DNA from: Dissulfuribacter thermophilus
GTDB lineage: Bacteria > Desulfobacterota > Dissulfuribacteria > Dissulfuribacterales > Dissulfuribacteraceae
NCBI RefSeq assembly: GCF_001687335.1
Contig: NZ_MAGO01000004.1
Span: 150,001-213,334 of the forward strand
Length of the DNA: 63,334 nucleotides
Direction: 5' to 3'
In this document: positions 44,948-53,389 of the stretch, in pieces
How positions within the stretch are numbered: the first letter of the stretch is position 1
Layout of the letters: each line of letters starts with the position of its first letter
The notes under the pieces: generated by a model
Databases searched by the model: none
Told to the model about the DNA's origin: nothing
Seen by the model: the letters and a program-made list of their open reading frames with translations, nothing else
Made by a program: the position numbers and the translations under genes

Positions 44948-45715
44948 GTGACTTCTCCAACTAGAGTAAAAGGTAATCCAGTAGTAGAAGTAGAACATGT
45001 CGACTTTTTTTATGGGAAACACATGGTACTCGAAGACGTTACCTTCTCAATTATGCCAGGGGATTTTCTCGCGGTTATTGGCCCCAATGGTTCTGGGAAG
45101 AGTACACTACTTAAATTGATTTTAGGGCTTCTAAAACTCCAAAAGGGAAAAATCCACATAATAGGCAAGGACTTAGAACATTTTAATGAATGGTGGCGCA
45201 TAGGATATGTACCGCAAAAGGCTGTTCATGTAGATAAAATATTCCCAATCACTGTAGAAGAAGTAGTTGGCCTTGGAAGAGCATCAAAAAAAAACCATCT
45301 AAAATGGCTAAATAGAGAAGACAAAATAGCTGTAAAAAGGGCATTGAAAAAGGTCGGTATGGCCCAATTTTCTCAGAAAAAACTCTCTGATCTTTCTGGT
45401 GGACAGCAACAACGGGTCTTTATAGCAAGGGGTATCGTGAACGATCCAGAAATATTGTTTCTTGATGAACCAACTACAGGAGTAGACGTTAAGGCCCAAG
45501 ATGAATTTTACGAAATGCTCCAGGAATTCAATAAAAATGGCATCACCATCGTCATGGTTACCCACGACATAGCTGTAGTAAACAAGTATGTCAATAAAGT
45601 GGCATGTCTCAACAGACGACTGGTATTTCATGGAACCCACGAAGAATTTTGTTCTTCTAAAGAGGCACTGTCACTATTTTTAAGAGATCATCACCTTGTG
45701 GGACACCGACATTAG
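44948..45715 (+). CDS. ABC transporter ATP-binding protein, zinc/manganese (ZnuC) type, without permease partner
   Basis: About 255 aa. Walker A is GPNGSGKSTLLKLILG, the Q-loop is GYVPQKAV, the signature is LSGGQQQRVFIARG and Walker B is PEILFLDEPTTGVD, followed by VTHDI. VEVEHVDFFYGKHMVLEDV and the overall pattern are most like ZnuC/MntA-type ATPases. GTG 44948 follows the speB stop by 2 bp; TTG 44924 is an alternative. No permease or binding-protein gene lies nearby, so its partner must be elsewhere or was lost. dusB follows after 3 bp. Confidence 0.85.
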   Translation: MTSPTRVKGNPVVEVEHVDFFYGKHMVLEDVTFSIMPGDFLAVIGPNGSGKSTLLKLILGLLKLQKGKIHIIGKDLEHFNEWWRIGYVPQKAVHVDKIFPITVEEVVGLGRASKKNHLKWLNREDKIAVKRALKKVGMAQFSQKKLSDLSGGQQQRVFIARGIVNDPEILFLDEPTTGVDVKAQDEFYEMLQEFNKNGITIVMVTHDIAVVNKYVNKVACLNRRLVFHGTHEEFCSSKEALSLFLRDHHLVGHRH

Positions 45716-45718
45716 AAA

Positions 45719-46690
45719 ATGTCTGAAACTGGCTTGGATTATATCTTAAAAACAGTTCATTGCCGTCCCATAATTGCCTTGGCACCACTGGCTGGTCTTA
45801 CGGACCATCCCTTTAGAAAGATTTGCACGAGATTTGGGGCAGATTTTGCCGTCACTGAGATGATATCCTCTGAAGCCCTCATAAGACGAGTTCCCAAGAC
45901 ACTCCACATGTTAAAATATGTGGATGAGGAACCACGCACCTTGGTCCAGATTATGGGCTCTAGTCCCAAAGTCATGGCAGAGGCTGCAAAGATTGCAGAA
46001 GACCTCGGTGCCATGGCCATTGATATCAACATGGGGTGTCCTGAGAAGCGTATAGTGTCCCAAGGAGCAGGCTCAGCCCTTTTAAAGGATCCAGAACGAG
46101 CAGTACAAATTGTAAAAGAGGTAGTGAAGGCAGTCGATCTCCCTGTCACGGTGAAAATACGCCTTGGATGGGGCCATGGAGAATTTCAGGCAAAGGAGCT
46201 CGTAAAGGTATTTGAAAACCTTGGGATCAAGATGGTCGTCATTCATGCCAGGACGAGGAATCAGATGTTTAGAGGAACTCCTAATTGGCTGGCCTTGAGC
46301 TCTATTTCTCAGGATTTAAAGATCCCCTTAATCGCAAATGGTGATGTTGTCAATAGTGCCACATTCAAATCCTGCCTTTCTCAGGCAAAGGCCCAGGGTG
46401 TTATGATTGGTAGAGGGGCCCTTGGACGACCATGGATTTTTAGCCAATTAAATGCAACCTCTAATGAAGCCCCTAAGGAAGAAATGCTACATATGCACAA
46501 GGATCTAATTTTAGAGCATCTCCATTCCATCATATCCTTTTACGGTAGCCATAGGGCCATCACCCCCCTTAGGCTCCATCTTTCATGGTATTCCAAAGGC
46601 CTTAAGGGGAGTGCCAAATTTAGGGAGACGCTCACAAGGACTCAATCACCATCTAGTATGATCAATGAATTCGAAAAATTTATAGTGTGA
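45719..46690 (+). CDS. dusB: tRNA-dihydrouridine synthase (DusB-like)
   Basis: FMN enzyme reducing uridines in the tRNA D-loop. The 323-residue protein begins PIIALAPLAGLTDHPFRKIC, has the catalytic cysteine in DINMGCPEKRIVSQGAGSALL near residue 103, VKIRLGWG, VIHARTRNQMFRG, and VMIGRGALGRPWIF near 230. The C-terminal helical domain is complete. It ends the speD-speB-ABC-dus series and converges with, and overlaps by 11 bp, the GGDEF gene. Confidence 0.95.
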   Translation: MSETGLDYILKTVHCRPIIALAPLAGLTDHPFRKICTRFGADFAVTEMISSEALIRRVPKTLHMLKYVDEEPRTLVQIMGSSPKVMAEAAKIAEDLGAMAIDINMGCPEKRIVSQGAGSALLKDPERAVQIVKEVVKAVDLPVTVKIRLGWGHGEFQAKELVKVFENLGIKMVVIHARTRNQMFRGTPNWLALSSISQDLKIPLIANGDVVNSATFKSCLSQAKAQGVMIGRGALGRPWIFSQLNATSNEAPKEEMLHMHKDLILEHLHSIISFYGSHRAITPLRLHLSWYSKGLKGSAKFRETLTRTQSPSSMINEFEKFIV

Positions 46691-47658
46691 AATAACAGTT
46701 CCTACCAGCCCGTTTTGCAGCATAAAGTAAGTCATCTGTGAGTTTTATCCAGGCTTCTTTTCCCAATTTTCCATCCCACTGACTCACGCCTACACTAACT
46801 CCTAATTTTTTCCCAAAAGGCGTCTCAATGTCCAGCTTGTTTACGGCATTTATTATCCTCTCTACAAGTATTTTGGCCTCTTCAAGTCCTGTATTTGGTA
46901 ACAAAATGGCAAATTCATCTCCCCCCAGCCTGGCAACCAGGTCTGAGGCACGAATCATATCTTGAAATACCACTGCCACCTTTTTTAATATGCGGTCTCC
47001 TTCATCGTGACCAAGGCTGTCATTGATCTCTTTGAAATTGTCCAAGTCCAGTATGGCGAGACTGATTGGAAAACCATAACGGCTGCTACTTGTCATGAGT
47101 TCTTCAATCTTTTCCTCAAACACCCTTCTATTTGCCAACCCAGTGAGGGCATCCATTCTTGACTGTCTGTAGAGTATCTCAAAGTAAAATACCCTTTCGA
47201 GAGTATTGGTGAGGATCTTGACTCCGCGTTCAATAATGCCAAGCTCGTCAGCAGAAAACAGCTCTCTTTTTCGCAAAACAATAAGCTTGATAACCCCCAT
47301 CGAGGTCTTAATGGTCTCAATTTTAAAACCGCCTCTTTGTCTATTTCTTTCTACAATAGCCTTAGCGGTATCTATGAGGTGGGACTGTTCAGAACCATGG
47401 TGTGAGCACACAAAATGCCACTTGCCACTCAACTCATCCCTAATTCCCAAGGCACACAACTTCCTGACTTAACCACAGGGAAAATGCATCAACAGCCCCA
47501 TGTATATCAACTACCTTTGCAAGTCGCTCGTAGAGGGCATTTTCCAACTCTATATTCCGTATTTCAGAAAACAGTTTATTGACATCTATTCTGGAAAAAT
47601 CAGAAAACATCAATTGCATAACATCGGCTTGTTGTTCGACTTGTCTATATCTCAACAT
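46680..47658 (-). pseudogene. GGDEF diguanylate cyclase gene with a frameshift
   Basis: ATG 47658 has GGGGAGG 6 bases upstream and opens a frame of 72 codons ending LSQEVVCLGN at 47440. The adjacent frame carries the rest: LCALGIRDELSGKWHFV, a GAF-like segment, the linker, DALTGLANRRVFEEK and the active loop RLGGDEF, with an RASD I-site five residues before it. Dropping one base near 47460 (GAAGTTGTG) joins both parts into about 325 aa. A separate product from TTG 47459 has no proper ribosome binding site. A sequence error, recent inactivation or a programmed slip are all open. Confidence 0.7.
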
Positions 47659-47971
47659 ATATTTCCTCCCCAAAGGATCGGGAACAACCATGACTTGATG
47701 GATAGCCGCCTCCTGGCCTTACCTATTACTTAGTAATTTTAAAATGCAAAATACGTACCACCATCGAGTCCATAGAGGGATTACAAGAACAAAAAATATA
47801 ACTATACGCATAAGTTATTGTGGAATAGTCACTTTCCAGAAGTAGAGTTTTTGACGCCTGTGGCCGATTCAAATCTAATAATTCACCATTTTTTAAAGGC
47901 GTAAGGCGATTAAGTGGACAGTGGTAGGAAAATTAATGTAGGAGATGTTAATATTTCCTATCAATAGTGAC
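47659..47971. other. Intergenic region between the GGDEF gene and divIVA
   Basis: About 310 bp, AT-rich. It contains the 5' flank of the GGDEF gene and the 3' flank of divIVA (terminator listed separately). A short direct pair AGGCGTAAGGCG occurs at 47898-47909. No gene or tRNA is seen. Confidence 0.5.
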
Positions 47972-48014
47972 AAAAAATTGACATCATCAAAAACTATAAA
48001 AGATCAGATGTCAA
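47972..48014 (-). terminator. Terminator spanning the divIVA stop codon
   Basis: TTGACATC and GATGTCAA arms (48007-48014 and 47978-47985) flank a 21-base loop and are followed on the minus strand by TTTTTT. The 5' arm encodes the last residues (FDI) of DivIVA, so the stop codon is inside the hairpin. Confidence 0.75.
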
Positions 48015-48603
48015 ACTCATCGTCTTCAATGAGTTCCACCCCAGTGAGCCTTGAATCTGACAGATCCTTTGACGGCTCCTTTGGCTTGGGGGAGGAATCT
48101 TTGCTGGGCTCAGGCCCCTTCTGGGACTGGGGCTCTTGTAATTTATAGTTTTTTTCCAACTCAGCTTCCTTCTCTAATGCCTCTAAATAGCCCATTAACA
48201 TTGACTTGAGTTGGCTTATCAACTGGCTCTTTTTTCTCCTGAGTTCGTCTATAGATAGACTAAGACGCCTTTGCTCATCTCTTGCCTCGTCAAGGAGTCT
48301 TTCACTCTTTGCCTTGGCCTCTTTTATGATTAGGTCTGCCTCTTGTTTGGCCTGGGCCTTTAGCTCATCAATGACCTTTTGTGCAGAAACAAGGACCTTG
48401 TTTATCTCCCTTTCTTGTTCCTTGAAATTCTTTAATTCCTGTTCAAGTTCATGGACACGTTCTCTGAGTGCATTTCTCTCCTTGACGAGGCCTGTAAAGG
48501 TTTCGGCTATTTCTTCTAAAAAACTATCCACCTCATCCTTGTCATAGCCCCTTAGAGCCCTCTTAAACTCTTTTTCAAGTATGTCATTGGCTGTGATGGC
48601 CAT
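48004..48603 (-). CDS. DivIVA-domain coiled-coil protein
   Basis: The N-terminal DivIVA motif is ANDILEKEFKRALRGYDKDEVDSFL (quoted in two parts: ANDILEKEFKRALRGYD, KDEVDSFLEEI). It is followed by about 110 residues of coiled coil (ALRERVHELEQELKNFKEQE) and a Pro/Ser/Lys-rich tail (PQSQKGPEPSKDSSPKPKEP). DivIVA-type proteins bind curved membrane and recruit partners at poles or septa; in Desulfobacterota the role is not well defined. YggT, 18 bp upstream, is the usual neighbour in a cell-division context. Confidence 0.92.
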   Translation of the reverse strand: MAITANDILEKEFKRALRGYDKDEVDSFLEEIAETFTGLVKERNALRERVHELEQELKNFKEQEREINKVLVSAQKVIDELKAQAKQEADLIIKEAKAKSERLLDEARDEQRRLSLSIDELRRKKSQLISQLKSMLMGYLEALEKEAELEKNYKLQEPQSQKGPEPSKDSSPKPKEPSKDLSDSRLTGVELIEDDEFDI

Positions 48604-48621
48604 AGGGCAATCTCCTCATAT

Positions 48622-48921
48622 TTAGACAAGCCTATAAGCAAGCTGGTGAAGGGTGGTCACTAGAAAACTTTTAATAAACACAATGGCTATTATTACTACC
48701 ATTGGGGTTAAATCAATTCCCCCAAATTGCAAGGGAAGTATCCTCCTTACTCTATAAAATACTGGTTCAGTTACTTGATATAAAAATCTTACAATAGGAT
48801 TAAAGGGATCTGGGTTCACCCAGGAGATTAGAGCCTGTACTATGACGATCCAAATGTAGAGTGAAAGCACCATATCAATGACTGAGGCCAATGCATTTAA
48901 GAAATTGGCGAGAATAAACAT
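48622..48921 (-). CDS. YggT family membrane protein
   Basis: About 99 aa from ATG 48921, chosen for AGGAGGT 9 bases upstream. Two hydrophobic blocks (ALASVIDMVLSLYIWIVIVQ and LTPMVVIIAIVFIKSFLVT) flank the family signature ISWVNPDPFNPIVRFLYQVTEP (read as ISWVNPDPFNPIVRF). Related to YlmG/Ycf19, involved in division or cofactor assembly in other organisms. It overlaps no neighbour after this start and sits before divIVA. Confidence 0.92.
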   Translation of the reverse strand: MFILANFLNALASVIDMVLSLYIWIVIVQALISWVNPDPFNPIVRFLYQVTEPVFYRVRRILPLQFGGIDLTPMVVIIAIVFIKSFLVTTLHQLAYRLV

Positions 48922-48925
48922 TTTT

Positions 48926-49963
48926 CTATCCACCTCCTTTTCCAAAGGGACACACAGGGAACTTACAGGACTTACAGTTCAGACAAAGGCCACCATGGCC
49001 CAAAGCTGCAATCTTCTCCCTTGTAATACGCTCTCCAGCCACTACTCTAGGCAAGATTAGATCCAGGACCGTGACCTTGAAATACATGCCGCATGCAGGG
49101 ATTCCAAGTATAGGGATGTCATTGATATAGGATACTAAAAACATTGCTCCAGGAAGCACTGGTGAACCATATACCTCATCTGTTCCACCGGCAAGCCTTA
49201 TCCCATATCGTGTGACATCGTCAGGATCAACACTCATTCCTCCAGTACATAGGACCATTTCCGCTCCTCGGTCTATTGCTGCCCGAATCTCTTGAGCTAT
49301 CCTTTCCGGCTCATCTGGACAAAGTACTGTCGACACAACAATTATCCCCAGAGAGGACAATTTTTCAGCCATACGTTTTCCAAAGGCGTCCTTGACTCTT
49401 CCCTCAAACACCTCTCGGCCTGTAATCACTATGGCACCTCTTTTTATTTTCCACTGGGCAATGGATATTAACCCGCCTCGGCTCTCGCCTATGGATTCCA
49501 CCTCATCAATGATTGATTCCTTAATAATAAGGGGTATGGCCCGGCCTGCTGCCACCTGGTCTCCTGCTCTGACCACGGTGTTGTTGTGTATTGTAGAAAG
49601 CATGACTTCTCCAAGGAGATTCATTTTATAAAGCCCTTCTACGTCAACCTTGAAGAGGCCATCTACTTTTGCCCTGAACCCAACCTTACCCTCTTTTGGA
49701 TCTTCATCCCATAGAATATTCGGACCAGCCACTGCCCTTGCCAGCCGTAGTGCTGCGTCATCTTCATGGAGCTCTCCTTCCTCGAGTTCAAGGCAAAATA
49801 TGTGCTCCTTGCCCAGACGCTTGAGATGTTCCACATCCTCAGGCCGTATGACATGCCCCTTTCTAAAAGCGGGTCCTTTTTTCTTACCCGGCACAATCTC
49901 TGTAATGTCATGGGGAAGGATCATCCCCACAGCCTCTTCAACAGGGACCTTTTTAAGGCTCAT
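48926..49963 (-). CDS. Molybdopterin-binding (MoaB/MogA-fold) protein with C-terminal cysteine cluster
   Basis: About 345 aa from ATG 49963 (AGGAGG, spacing 8; ATGA overlap with the FmdE gene). Residues 1-170 resemble a MoeA-like N-terminal part (PVEEAVGMILPHDITEIVPG). Residues 175-320 are the MPT-binding fold (GAIVITGREVFEGRVKDAFG, VLCTGGMSVDPDDVTRYGIR, GSPVLPGAMFLVSY, GIPACGMYFKVTVLDLILPR). The tail CLNCKSCKFPVC could bind a metal cluster. Such proteins occur near molybdo- or tungsto-enzyme genes in sulfate reducers; the exact step is unknown. Confidence 0.88.
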   Translation of the reverse strand: MSLKKVPVEEAVGMILPHDITEIVPGKKKGPAFRKGHVIRPEDVEHLKRLGKEHIFCLELEEGELHEDDAALRLARAVAGPNILWDEDPKEGKVGFRAKVDGLFKVDVEGLYKMNLLGEVMLSTIHNNTVVRAGDQVAAGRAIPLIIKESIIDEVESIGESRGGLISIAQWKIKRGAIVITGREVFEGRVKDAFGKRMAEKLSSLGIIVVSTVLCPDEPERIAQEIRAAIDRGAEMVLCTGGMSVDPDDVTRYGIRLAGGTDEVYGSPVLPGAMFLVSYINDIPILGIPACGMYFKVTVLDLILPRVVAGERITREKIAALGHGGLCLNCKSCKFPVCPFGKGGG

Positions 49964-50556
49964 GAGTCTTTCCTCCTGTAGTATCCTCCGTAGGCACAGG
50001 CACGACACAAAATCTTTCCATCTTTTTCCACCTCACGACAATCTTGAACGTATTCCCCACACGATTCGCACTGGACTCTTCTCAGAGGACGTCCTGGAAG
50101 ATCACACTCAGGGATCTCTACCTCAACTTCCTGGACTTCAAACAATTCCTCATCTGGCATTACCTTATATGCCTCTAGCTGACGTTTATACTTGTCCTCG
50201 ATTTCTGGAAAATAGTTTTTGGAGAGCTCCCGTGCCTCTTCCCTGGCAACTACCCTATAGGATATCCCCTTTTTGAGATGGACAAATGTGGCTGCCATGA
50301 CTCCATAGTCCTTCCAGCGAAGGGACCTTTTTCCTAGGCTGCAGCCAGTTACTGACTGAATGGCATCGGTGGCACACCTATCTATTTCCACAAAGACCAT
50401 AAAGGCCTTCCTGTCCTTTCCCTTAGGATCCTCAATTCCTATCAGCTTTAGCCCAAGCATTGCAAGCCGCACTCCAAGGACTTGTCCTGGACAAAGATGG
50501 CCGTGGAGTTTAACAGACTCTTCCAAAAGCATTTCAAAGCGTGATCCTTCAACCAT
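49960..50556 (-). CDS. FmdE family protein with C-terminal zinc ribbon
   Basis: The 198-residue protein starts with the FmdE core (VKLHGHLCPGQVLGVRLAML, FVEIDRCATDAIQSVTGCSL, KRSLRWKDYGVMAATF). It ends with a Cys4 ribbon (CESCGEYVQDC and LCRACAYGGYY). FmdE is co-encoded with formylmethanofuran dehydrogenase in methanogens; in Desulfobacterota it is found with molybdopterin-binding proteins and formate-type enzymes, probably in metal or cofactor handling. It is coupled to the downstream molybdopterin-binding gene by ATGA. Confidence 0.9.
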   Translation of the reverse strand: MVEGSRFEMLLEESVKLHGHLCPGQVLGVRLAMLGLKLIGIEDPKGKDRKAFMVFVEIDRCATDAIQSVTGCSLGKRSLRWKDYGVMAATFVHLKKGISYRVVAREEARELSKNYFPEIEDKYKRQLEAYKVMPDEELFEVQEVEVEIPECDLPGRPLRRVQCESCGEYVQDCREVEKDGKILCRACAYGGYYRRKDS

Positions 50557-50594
50557 TTTATGCTATTCTCCTCACAAGAAATATGCATACATAA

Positions 50595-50675
50595 TGCCTG
50601 CGTTGGTCTGTGGCCGGCTTAACCAACCACACGTACACGTTTCGTTCGCTGACTTGCCACAGACGAACAAAGGCA
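50595..50675. repeat. 81-bp palindromic element
   Basis: The arms TGCCTGCGTTGGTCTGTGGC (50595-50614) and GCCACAGACGAACAAAGGCA (50656-50675) match as inverted repeats at 17 of 20 positions. The 41-bp centre contains ACGTACACGT. It lies between the divergent FmdE and methyltransferase genes. It looks like a small non-autonomous or REP-like element and is unrelated to the 61093 family. Confidence 0.55.
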
Positions 50676-50786
50676 GTGGTAATGCAAACATATTATACCA
50701 AAAATGCAATTTCTCACAGGGTAAGCAGTAGCTATACTTAAAAAAAGGGCACCCAGGGGGCTCAAACGGCGAAAGGAGAACTTGTC

Positions 50787-51623
50787 ATGAAAGGATTTCC
50801 AGGGCCAGATTTTTGGAGGGAGCGCCTAAGACCAAAGGGAGAAGGGGAAAACAGACGTGAACTAACAGGCCAATGTTGGGATAAAGCAGCCAAGACATAC
50901 GATGATCTTGAAAATGAACCTGACTACGCCAAACTCACCCAAGGGGTCTTTGAAAAGATGGCCCAAAAGGGCATCCTCACAAGAGATTTTAGCCTAATCG
51001 ATATTGCATGCGGTACTGGGAATTATGCCCTCGTCTTTGCCCCATATTTAAAGGAGATAACAGGCGTTGATATCTCTGCTGGAATGCTGGAGAGGTTTAG
51101 AGAAAAGGTTAAAGAGCGAGGGATCTCCAACTGCAAAATAATCCATCAGGACTGGCGCTCATTCGAAGCAAAAAAGGAATTTGACATCGTATTTTCCTCA
51201 ATGAATCCTCTTCTCGGATACCACAAAAATATCGATCAAATGCTAAATCTCTCTAAAAGATTCGTCGTCCTCATAGGTTGGGCAGGTGTCAGAAAGAATG
51301 TCTTTCTTGAAGAGATCAGTAAGAAAATTCTAGGACATCCCCCCCAGGCTCCAAAGAGCGACATAACAGTGGTATTCGGGTATCTTTATTCCCTGGGATA
51401 TGCTCCTGAGATTCAATATTTTACTGGAACATGGCACAGGACCTATGAGCTAAGTAAACAGATTGAAAGAATAATCTGGCGCCTTGAGTTTGAAAGGGAT
51501 CTTACAGCCAGGGAACGTGAGATTGTCAAGGATGAACTCATGGCCATCTCAAAAAACGGCATGGTCACCCTGGAGACGAAGGTCAGAATTGGTATGATAT
51601 TTTTGGACAAGGATCTCAATTAA
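50787..51623 (+). CDS. Class I SAM-dependent methyltransferase
   Basis: The 278-residue protein has the SAM motif I in SLIDIACGTGNYALVFAPYL near residue 72, a motif II acid in EITGVDISAGMLERF and motif IV in FDIVFSSMNPLL. The N-terminus (GFPGPDFWRERLRP, QCWDKAAKTYDDLEN) resembles methyltransferases near ABC cobalt/metal systems in sulfate reducers, but I assign no substrate. AAAGGAG is 12 bases upstream. It stands alone and converges with the phoU-like gene, 4-bp overlap. Confidence 0.85.
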   Translation: MKGFPGPDFWRERLRPKGEGENRRELTGQCWDKAAKTYDDLENEPDYAKLTQGVFEKMAQKGILTRDFSLIDIACGTGNYALVFAPYLKEITGVDISAGMLERFREKVKERGISNCKIIHQDWRSFEAKKEFDIVFSSMNPLLGYHKNIDQMLNLSKRFVVLIGWAGVRKNVFLEEISKKILGHPPQAPKSDITVVFGYLYSLGYAPEIQYFTGTWHRTYELSKQIERIIWRLEFERDLTAREREIVKDELMAISKNGMVTLETKVRIGMIFLDKDLN

Positions 51624-53005
51624 CGGGCTATCATAGACCTCAAAATATCAGCCGCGTTCTCAGCATGATCTGCTGCACGGCCTATGAGTTCTATTAGCCT
51701 CAACATGTACATTGCATCAATGGCTCCGTCTACCCTTTCAAAAATGAGCTTTTTTAGTCTATGCTCAAGGGTATCTGCCTCATGTTCTCTTGTCCTTAAG
51801 GCTAAAATCTTATCCTTAATGTGGACTCGAATGTCTTCGTCTCCTGTCTGAAAATACGTACGTGCTGCATGTATGATCGGTTTGAGATCTTGGCATATGG
51901 AAAGGCAAGTACCATAGAGTTCAAAAATCTTTTCTTTGACATCAGAGTCTAAAGAAACACTCCTATAACTCAACCACTCAACTATGTCTTCTGCGGTATC
52001 TGCTACGTTGTCTTCTTCTTGGAGGTACAAAAACAACTCAAACTTATCTATGGGCATTATTATGCCCTTTGGAAGGTGAGATCTAACATTTCTACTTATG
52101 AGATCTGCAGCATGTTCAAGCTCACTAACCTTTTCGCTTATTGCCTCAAAGAGCTTTTTCTCACCATTAAAGTAGGCATCAAGTGCGCTCCTTGCCTCCT
52201 CAAAACAATCTGCAACATATTTGGCATGATTCTCTAGGCATTCGAGTGGTTCCCTACGCCTTCCATCAGACTCTGGTGGGCATGGAAATGGTTCCTCTTT
52301 TTCCTCAGTCTTTGTTTTTATCTCTAGTTTTTTCCCAGGTTCCTTTGCCTCTTTGTGTCGAACGAGTCTACCCTCTACGAAAAATATTACGTCTTCAGCA
52401 ATATTAGTGGCAAGATCGGCAATTCTTTCTATATTTAATGCAAGGATAATATGATATATGCCGGCACGGATTTCCAGACGCGAGGCCTCAACCGCATCTA
52501 TCTCTTCCTTCATTACCTGGCTATATAATTCATCTACAATCTTATCTCGCTTTTTCACCTCCCACGCTAGATTAGTATCGCCGTATACGAAGGAATTAAT
52601 ACTGTCTCCGAGCATTGATATTGCATGATTTGCCATATCTTTTAGTCCAGGAGAGGCAATAGCAAGGGTTATTTGTCCCTCTGAAAGTTCATGGACCTTT
52701 TCAGAGATATTTACCGCATGATCCCCTACTCTTTCCAATTGCTCAGCAATCTGCATTGCAGAGGTGAGAAACCTTAAGTCCACTGCCATAGGCTGTTGAA
52801 GGACTAAGGTCTTGAGGACGAGGGAATCGATCTTGTTTTCCATTTCATCTATTTCCCAATCATGATCAATAACCCTTTGGGCAAGATCTGGATTTTTTTG
52901 CTGCCAGGCAAGTATGGACGTCCTAACTGCCTCTTCAACAAGGGCAGACATTTGAAGTAACAAATTTTTTATTTCTGCAATCTCTCTTTGGACCTTGGCA
53001 GTCAT
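51620..53005 (-). CDS. PhoU - DUF47 fusion protein
   Basis: Residues 1-215 are a PhoU domain (two three-helix bundles; NLLLQMSALVEEAVRTSI, DHDWEIDEMENKIDSLVLKT, AEQLERVGDHAVNISEKVHE). After a charged linker (EIKTKTEEKEEPFPCPPES), residues 245-461 are a DUF47/PhoU-like domain (FELFLYLQEEDNVADTAEDI, KIFELYGTCLSICQDLKPII, LIELIGRAADHAENAADI). PhoU damps phosphate signalling through PstB and PhoR; DUF47 proteins accompany Pit-type phosphate carriers. No pst or pit gene is in the window, so it stands apart from its usual partners. Confidence 0.9.
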   Translation of the reverse strand: MTAKVQREIAEIKNLLLQMSALVEEAVRTSILAWQQKNPDLAQRVIDHDWEIDEMENKIDSLVLKTLVLQQPMAVDLRFLTSAMQIAEQLERVGDHAVNISEKVHELSEGQITLAIASPGLKDMANHAISMLGDSINSFVYGDTNLAWEVKKRDKIVDELYSQVMKEEIDAVEASRLEIRAGIYHIILALNIERIADLATNIAEDVIFFVEGRLVRHKEAKEPGKKLEIKTKTEEKEEPFPCPPESDGRRREPLECLENHAKYVADCFEEARSALDAYFNGEKKLFEAISEKVSELEHAADLISRNVRSHLPKGIIMPIDKFELFLYLQEEDNVADTAEDIVEWLSYRSVSLDSDVKEKIFELYGTCLSICQDLKPIIHAARTYFQTGDEDIRVHIKDKILALRTREHEADTLEHRLKKLIFERVDGAIDAMYMLRLIELIGRAADHAENAADILRSMIAR

Positions 53006-53026
53006 TTGCTCTCCTACCCCTTTCTC

Positions 53027-53389
53027 TCATGCCTCAAAGGCAGAGACAATATGGTGAATCTTAGTATTTTCCTTTTCCCCTATAAAGAAAACACAGTCAA
53101 ACCGAAAATTAAATTTTTCAACTCCCTTTTCCATAATATACCATTTAGCGGCCTTTAAAATCCTGTCTTTCTTCCAGTCAGTAATGGCCTCTTCTGGTCC
53201 GCCGTATCTATCGCTCGTCCTGGCCTTTACCTCCACAAATACAATATAATTTCCCTGCCTAATTATAAGGTCTATCTCTCCAAGAGGAGTTCTGTAATTT
53301 TTTTCGAGTATATCATACCCCCTTTTTTGAAAAAAGGCGCATGCAGCCTCTTCCGCCCATTTGCCAAAGCACTTCCTTGAAGGATTCAT
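53027..53389 (-). CDS. YraN/UPF0102 family endonuclease-like protein
   Basis: The 120-residue protein has the restriction-endonuclease-like fold of YraN: KWAEEAACAFFQKRGYDILE, NYRTPLGEIDLIIRQGNYIV and FVEVKARTSDRYGGPEEAIT, with the D-ExK catalytic-type pattern (EIDLI...FVEVK). The cellular role is not established. It overlaps rnhB by 4 bp at the end of the ribosomal/tRNA modification operon. Confidence 0.93.
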   Translation of the reverse strand: MNPSRKCFGKWAEEAACAFFQKRGYDILEKNYRTPLGEIDLIIRQGNYIVFVEVKARTSDRYGGPEEAITDWKKDRILKAAKWYIMEKGVEKFNFRFDCVFFIGEKENTKIHHIVSAFEA

